Assembly (NCBI GenBank): GCA_023446675.1
Contig: JAEXPO010000094.1
Coordinates: 1-8,081, forward strand
DNA length: 8,081 bases
Source: Bacillota bacterium
GTDB lineage: Bacteria > Bacillota > Clostridia > DSM-8532
Direction: 5' to 3'
Shown: one piece after another, positions 5,135 through 8,081 of the stretch
How positions within the stretch are numbered: the first letter of the stretch is position 1
How the letters are laid out: each line of letters begins with the position of its first letter
Translations under genes and position numbers: made by a program
The notes under the pieces: model-generated
What the model was told of the DNA's origin: nothing
Database searches by the model: none
Seen by the model: the letters and a program-made list of their open reading frames with translations, nothing else

Positions 5135-6486
5135 ATCAGCCGGGCAATTTTTTCCTCCAGATCATGAATTTGCAGAATTAGCTCACAGTAGGGTTTCAGG
5201 TTTTCCTTGGAGCTGAACACATCAAAGGCTGAAAAATCCTGGGGTATCATCTGGGCCATTTGCCGTACGATGGCTTCCATTTGCCTGTATAAATCGGCTA
5301 AATCCGGCCTGCCGTTATCTTCAAAAAAAGCAATGGCGTATTGCCTGTCCAGGTATTGCTTATAATTGCACATAACATTGAGATAGGGCTCGAAATTATC
5401 CTCCCAGGTATAGGTTAAGAGGGCATTTACAAAAGCCTTGTGGGCGGCAAGGCCGTTAAACTGGCCGGGAGCCAGATTTTCTTCCATGATGAGTCGGCGG
5501 ATAAGGGACAGGGTTTCTGCGAAAGCTTCTTCCTTCGAGGGCTTTTCACCTTTACCCTCTATAATGAGAATTCTTCCCTTGCTGCCTTCCTCAAAAAAAC
5601 CGGAGTGCCAGTTGGATTTCCTGAAATAGCCGGTGTTGTCGGCAGGCTCAGCATGATCCTCATTCACATTCATAAAGGGGTTATAGCCCAATAGCACGTC
5701 GCCGTCATTATCATAGCCCGAAATGACGCAGGCGTCGGAGCAGTTGATAACGCCCTCCAAAGTGATAACCGGAATACCCTTGTCGATACTCTCCGTTATA
5801 AGCCTGCGATCAGCTTCGTAATCCCCCCGAATATGATGGGTTATCCTGTATCCCAGCATTTTGAAGGTATGCTCAATAATAATGGGGGCATGGATGACAT
5901 GGTAATTGCCATGATTCCAGGGATCCTGGGAGGGATGGGAAAAGGACGTGCGGAAGGAACAGCCGGACAAGGGGCATAGCGTGTCGTAGTACAGCTTTTC
6001 GCCTAACGCTCCCAGCGCGGAAATAACGCTGTTTACAAATTCGTTTTGCCTTTTGGTATCGGACCAGTCAAACTGCATCAAATTTGGAATATAGTTTCTG
6101 GTCATACTGAAGCCTCCTTTTATATTAAAATGAATTTGAATAGGATTAAACTTCTGATAGCCCACCGCCTCGCGTTTAAAGTTGGAGGGAGACATTTGAA
6201 ACAGCTTTTTAAAAGCCCGGGAGAAGGACTCCACGTTTTCGTAACCGTATTTAAAGGCAATGTCCGTAACCGTAAGCCGCCCCTCGGACAAATCCTCAAC
6301 GGCGCAGGTTAGGCGGCGAAACCGGACATACTCACCCACGGAGTAGCCGGTTATGGCGCTGAAAATATTCTGGAAGGAAGAGGGCGCGTAATTAATGGCC
6401 TTTCCAACGCTTTCAACGGATACATCGTTTAAAAGATTATCTTCTATAAAGTCCAGGGCTTCCTGAATTTTATCAACCCAAATCAT
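5119..6486 (-). CDS. AraC-type HTH regulator fused to a C39/BtrH-like papain-fold domain
   Basis: This 455-residue protein has an N-terminal AraC/XylS double helix-turn-helix (about 1-105), with AFKYGYENVESFSRAFKKLF and PSNFKR as the family's second-helix signature. It then has a linker and a region of about 330 residues. In that region, YYDTLCPLSGCSFR, a helix IEHTFKMLGYR, GIPVITLEG and DACVISGYDNDGDVLLGYNPF follow the order of C39-peptidase/BtrH-N papain-like folds. The usual His six residues before GYD is Asp here, so protease activity is doubtful and a ligand-binding role is more likely. The last 130 residues are helical and unassigned. The start at 6486 is chosen because it aligns with the AraC-VOC start and has AAGGA 10 nt upstream. 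The in-frame ATG at 6546 has no ribosome binding site and coincides with the predicted transcription start. An internal Shine-Dalgarno and ATG at 6105 could yield the sensor alone. It is divergent from the GNAT gene. Confidence 0.8.
   Translation of the reverse strand: MIWVDKIQEALDFIEDNLLNDVSVESVGKAINYAPSSFQNIFSAITGYSVGEYVRFRRLTCAVEDLSEGRLTVTDIAFKYGYENVESFSRAFKKLFQMSPSNFKREAVGYQKFNPIQIHFNIKGGFSMTRNYIPNLMQFDWSDTKRQNEFVNSVISALGALGEKLYYDTLCPLSGCSFRTSFSHPSQDPWNHGNYHVIHAPIIIEHTFKMLGYRITHHIRGDYEADRRLITESIDKGIPVITLEGVINCSDACVISGYDNDGDVLLGYNPFMNVNEDHAEPADNTGYFRKSNWHSGFFEEGSKGRILIIEGKGEKPSKEEAFAETLSLIRRLIMEENLAPGQFNGLAAHKAFVNALLTYTWEDNFEPYLNVMCNYKQYLDRQYAIAFFEDNGRPDLADLYRQMEAIVRQMAQMIPQDFSAFDVFSSKENLKPYCELILQIHDLEEKIARLILTIG
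6103..6118 (-). promoter_or_regulatory. Internal Shine-Dalgarno and ATG at the AraC / C39-like domain junction
   Basis: On the minus strand, AGGAGG (6118-6113), within a longer AAAAGGAGG run, lies 7 nt before an in-frame ATG (6105-6103). This is better than the ribosome binding site of the full-length gene. Initiation here would give a separate protein of 328 residues (residues 128-455) containing the C39-like domain and helical tail without the DNA-binding part. The site also encodes K-G-G of the linker, so protein constraint could explain some of it. Use of the start is inferred, not shown. Confidence 0.5.
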
Positions 6487-6496
6487 ATTCCTGCCG

Positions 6497-6501
6497 TCCT
6501 T
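6497..6501 (-). promoter_or_regulatory. Ribosome binding site supporting the 6486 start
   Basis: AAGGA on the minus strand lies 10 nt upstream of the ATG at 6486. The two upstream in-frame ATGs (6513 and 6546) lack any such element. This, together with the promoter at 6547-6575, favours the shorter 455-residue protein. Confidence 0.5.
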
Positions 6502-6546
6502 CGTTTTCTTCATTATGCCATAAATCCGATCCAATCGGCTTGACAT

Positions 6547-6575
6547 TTTATATGATAAAGGGTCCGGGTTGTAAG
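6547..6575 (-). promoter_or_regulatory. Promoter for the AraC-C39-like gene
   Basis: On the minus strand, CTTACA (6575-6570) is followed after 17 bp by TATAAA (6552-6547), with four of six and five of six matches to the sigma-A consensus. The predicted start near 6540 leaves a leader of about 54 nt before the ATG at 6486. Its -35 box overlaps that of the opposing promoter for the GNAT gene. Confidence 0.5.
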
Positions 6576-6597
6576 CAAGGTCTCAAACAGATAAAAT
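6569..6597 (+). promoter_or_regulatory. Promoter for the GNAT and small membrane protein genes
   Basis: TTGTAA (6569-6574) is separated by 17 bp from TAAAAT (6592-6597), giving four of six and five of six consensus matches. The predicted start is near 6604, about 47 nt before the TTG start at 6651. An alternative -10-like TATAAA at 6631-6636 touches the ribosome binding site and is less likely to be a promoter. Confidence 0.5.
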
Positions 6598-6616
6598 GGA
6601 AGGGAACAAATTCCAT
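6596..6616. promoter_or_regulatory. Inverted repeat ATGGAA-N9-TTCCAT near the GNAT transcription start
   Basis: Two perfect 6-bp arms with a 9-bp centre overlap the end of the predicted -10 box and the start point of the GNAT promoter. That is a position where a repressor would act. AraC proteins more often bind direct repeats, so the link to the divergent regulator is only a possibility. Confidence 0.3.
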
Positions 6617-6650
6617 GGGAATAGTAAAAGTATAAAAGGAGCCGAAGCTG

Positions 6651-7130
6651 TTGAAAGCGATACAAATAAGGAATGCGGAAAAAAAAGATGTTCCCTTGAT
6701 TCTGAGCTTTATAAAGGAACTGGCTGACTATGAAGGCTTACTTAATGAAGTGGTTGCAACGGAGGCTTTGCTGAAGGAATGGCTGTTTGAAAAGAATCGG
6801 GCTCAGGTTCTTATTGGCGAGGTGGATAACAAAGCTGTCGGATTTGCCCTTTATTTCTATAATTTTTCAACCTTTCTGGGAAGAGCGGGCATTTATTTGG
6901 AGGATTTGTACGTTTCACCGGAGTACAGGGGCTGCGGCTACGGCAAGGCTTTTTTGAAGAAGCTGGCTCAACTGGCAGTATCTCAGGGCTGCGGACGTCT
7001 GGAGTGGTGGTGCCTGGATTCCAATAAGCCCAGTGTGGACTTTTATATGTCCCTGGGGGCCCAAAAGATGGACGAGTGGACCGTGTACCGGATAACGGGG
7101 AACACCCTCGATGAGCTGGCAGAGAAATAA
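6651..7130 (+). CDS. GNAT acetyltransferase, spermidine/diamine (SSAT-like) group
   Basis: This 159-residue cytoplasmic enzyme is expected to move an acetyl group from acetyl-CoA to a primary amine. It shows the layout of the SSAT/thialysine acetyltransferase group. FALYFYNFSTFLGRAGIYLEDLYVSP, here FALYFYNFST then GRAGIYLEDLYVSP, forms strands 3-4. EYRGCGYGKAFL is motif A (R93-x-x-G96-x-G98). WWCLDSNKPSVDFYMSLGA carries motif B, with Y132 at the position of the general acid. The usual LDWN is LDSN here. The likely substrates are polyamines or small diamines, but the family is broad. The start is TTG at 6651 with AAGGAG at 6636-6641, 9 nt upstream; translation from there gives the expected MKAIQIRNAEKKD beginning. 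It is divergent from the AraC-C39-like regulator and probably co-transcribed with the small membrane protein 33 bp downstream. Confidence 0.88.
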   Translation: MKAIQIRNAEKKDVPLILSFIKELADYEGLLNEVVATEALLKEWLFEKNRAQVLIGEVDNKAVGFALYFYNFSTFLGRAGIYLEDLYVSPEYRGCGYGKAFLKKLAQLAVSQGCGRLEWWCLDSNKPSVDFYMSLGAQKMDEWTVYRITGNTLDELAEK

Positions 7131-7163
7131 GCTTTAGTTTTTGTTTTGTGGAGGGAACAGGAA

Positions 7164-7370
7164 ATGAAAAGCAGGAAACGAAGTATTATAATCCTTTCCT
7201 TGAGCATAATCGCACTGATAGTACTTGCTTTGATGGATCTATTTGAAAGCGGAAAGCTCACTGTGAGATTTTTGGGAATGGCAGTACTTATTGCCGGTGG
7301 TTTGCTTTACCCGGAAGGAAGGCAGCTTTTAAAGGAGATAAAAAATTCCGAAAAAACACATGTGCCATAG
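7164..7370 (+). CDS. Small two-helix membrane protein, function unknown
   Basis: This is a 68-residue protein that I do not recognise as a named family. A basic N-terminus (MKSRKRS) is followed by a hydrophobic helix at about 8-27 and a second, shorter one at about 37-49 (LGMAVLIAGGLLY). A charged C-terminal tail follows (EGRQLLKEIKNSEK). The positive N-terminus suggests both ends face the cytoplasm. The ATG at 7164 is chosen over the in-frame GTG at 7146 because GGAGGG at 7150-7155 sits 8 nt before it. The 33-bp gap to the GNAT stop suggests co-transcription. No conserved motif indicates a job. Confidence 0.65.
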   Translation: MKSRKRSIIILSLSIIALIVLALMDLFESGKLTVRFLGMAVLIAGGLLYPEGRQLLKEIKNSEKTHVP

Positions 7371-7397
7371 GACGGGCATCATGGGCATAAACATGGT

Positions 7398-7464
7398 ATG
7401 AATGAAATAATTTATAGCTTGAAGCCTGTATAAGGCGGGTCATTCTGCTTTTTTATTCATTCAT
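7398..7464 (+). terminator. Possible terminator-like structured region after the small membrane gene
   Basis: A small stem GCCT-GTATA-AGGC (7424-7436) is followed 12 nt later by six Ts (7449-7454), and the whole is enclosed by ATGAATGA (7398-7405) and TCATTCAT (7457-7464), which pair perfectly. The stem is short and its distance to the T-tract is too long for a textbook intrinsic terminator. It could instead be a structured leader of the next gene. The inverted repeats are seen directly; termination is a weak inference. Confidence 0.3.
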
Positions 7465-7488
7465 CGGGTAAAACTAAGGCATGTATGG

Positions 7489-7504
7489 CCTGACGGCTAT
7501 CAGG
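7489..7504. promoter_or_regulatory. Inverted repeat CCTGA-N6-TCAGG upstream of the EcsC gene
   Basis: Perfect 5-bp arms flank CGGCTA, just before the AAGGAG ribosome binding site of the EcsC gene. It could be an operator or a small leader hairpin. No convincing promoter was found for the EcsC gene in the gap 7371-7527, so this region may be transcribed from upstream. Confidence 0.25.
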
Positions 7505-7527
7505 ACGGGAAAAGGAGAGAGGTAAAA

Positions 7528-8081
7528 GTGAATTTATATGAAAAGCAAATTTATAAAGAAATGGAGCGGTGGCATCACGATATCGTAAAAAGCGCAGGGG
7601 TGTTTGAACGTGCCTCCAAGGGCATTCAGGACCGCACACGAAAGCTCATCCCCCATAAAATGCAAAATACCATTACCGTTGCGGTGGAGCGAATGGTTAA
7701 GGCTGTTTTGTCCGGTTCGGTAATCCTGTCGGTGAAAGAGGATACCTCGGATTTGGTGCTGGCGGAAAGGGATTATTTAGTGCAGGAATTGTTTCAGAGC
7801 TATAAAAAAACAGCAGTCACCGAAGGCATTACCTTTGGGGCCGGCGGTGTTCTTATGGGTCTTGCGGACCTTCCCGTTCTCATGAGCATCAAGCTTAAAT
7901 TCCTGTTTGACTGTGCCAAGTTATACGGCTTTGACACAAAGGATCAAAGTGAAAGGGTATTTATTCTGTATATTTTCCAGCTAGCCTTTTCAAGCCGTGA
8001 GCATCGCCTGGATATTTTTAAAATACTTCAGGATTGGGCCTATGTGGAAACCCCACCTGTGGACTGGGAAAAATTCCAGAT
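7528..8081 (+). CDS. EcsC family protein, 5' part
   Basis: The first 184 codons of an EcsC-family protein run off the right edge of the window. The family name comes from the third gene of the Bacillus ecs locus, but most members are stand-alone and of unknown function. The start is GTG at 7528 with AAGGAG at 7512-7517 and GAGAGG at 7517-7522, both usable. The N-terminal 60 residues are helical and basic. The family core spans about 99-156: a Gly/Ala-rich segment TFGAGGVLMGLADLPVLMS, then a helix ending in CAKLYGFDTKDQSERVF, the counterpart of the usual YGYDP-x-x-x-E-R signature. The hydrophobic Gly-rich part suggests membrane association. Family members usually run to some 230-280 residues, so perhaps a quarter to a third is missing. 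This assignment replaces a spurious antisense frame at 7457-7639. Confidence 0.82.
   Translation, partial: MNLYEKQIYKEMERWHHDIVKSAGVFERASKGIQDRTRKLIPHKMQNTITVAVERMVKAVLSGSVILSVKEDTSDLVLAERDYLVQELFQSYKKTAVTEGITFGAGGVLMGLADLPVLMSIKLKFLFDCAKLYGFDTKDQSERVFILYIFQLAFSSREHRLDIFKILQDWAYVETPPVDWEKFQ

Noticed and set aside
6487..6546. ATG 6546 as start of the AraC-C39-like gene
   Set aside because: It has no ribosome binding site, coincides with the predicted transcription start, and adds 20 residues not found in the paralogous AraC-VOC protein.
7457..7639. Antisense 60-codon frame at the EcsC start
   Set aside because: It overlaps the ribosome binding site and N-terminus of the EcsC gene, and has no homology I can recognise.

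Overview
The window looks like chromosomal accessory DNA from a low-to-mid-GC member of the Bacillota, probably a Clostridia-type anaerobe. The reasons are strong AGGAGG-type ribosome binding sites, frequent GTG and TTG starts, regular use of ATA and AAG/AAA codons, and a base composition that looks mid-40s % GC by eye. Genus cannot be told from this sequence. No rRNA, tRNA, CRISPR array, insertion sequence or phage gene was seen. There is no gene-free stretch over 300 bases.

Layout. Bases 1-305 hold the 3' end of a GNAT acetyltransferase. Bases 418-1167 encode a small aminoglycoside-phosphotransferase-fold kinase. Bases 1327-2347 hold a SUKH (SMI1/KNR4)-like N-terminus and a 22-residue leucine-rich-repeat protein; these read best as one gene split by a single-base frameshift. 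Bases 2484-3281 encode a regulator with an N-terminal AraC-type DNA-binding domain and a C-terminal VOC (glyoxalase/bleomycin-resistance) domain. It is followed on the same strand by a DJ-1/PfpI protein (3339-3923), and a 15-bp RNA hairpin lies in the gap. Converging on that gene, only 4 bp away, is a minus-strand XRE regulator with a TPR-like tail (3928-5001). Upstream of it on the same strand is a second AraC-HTH protein (5119-6486), fused to a C39/BtrH-like papain-fold domain. Divergent from that gene are a spermidine/diamine-type GNAT (6651-7130) and a 68-residue two-helix membrane protein (7164-7370). The window ends inside an EcsC-family gene (7528 onward).

How the genes may work together. 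Most products are small-molecule modifiers (two GNATs, an APH-like kinase, a DJ-1/PfpI enzyme) or one-component regulators with ligand-binding tails. This resembles a set of sense-and-modify modules more than one pathway. Two pairings are suggested by the layout: the AraC-VOC regulator with the downstream DJ-1/PfpI gene, and the AraC-C39-like regulator with the divergent GNAT plus membrane protein. The second pair share an intergenic region where two opposed promoter candidates overlap at their -35 boxes.

The most unusual signals are a canonical Shine-Dalgarno and ATG inside the AraC-C39-like gene at its domain junction, which could yield the sensor domain as a separate protein, and the matching linker in the AraC-VOC gene. 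Also notable are the AraC plus C39-like architecture with an apparently lost catalytic His, the frameshifted SUKH-LRR gene and the long intercistronic hairpin. None of this amounts to a clearly new multi-gene system.
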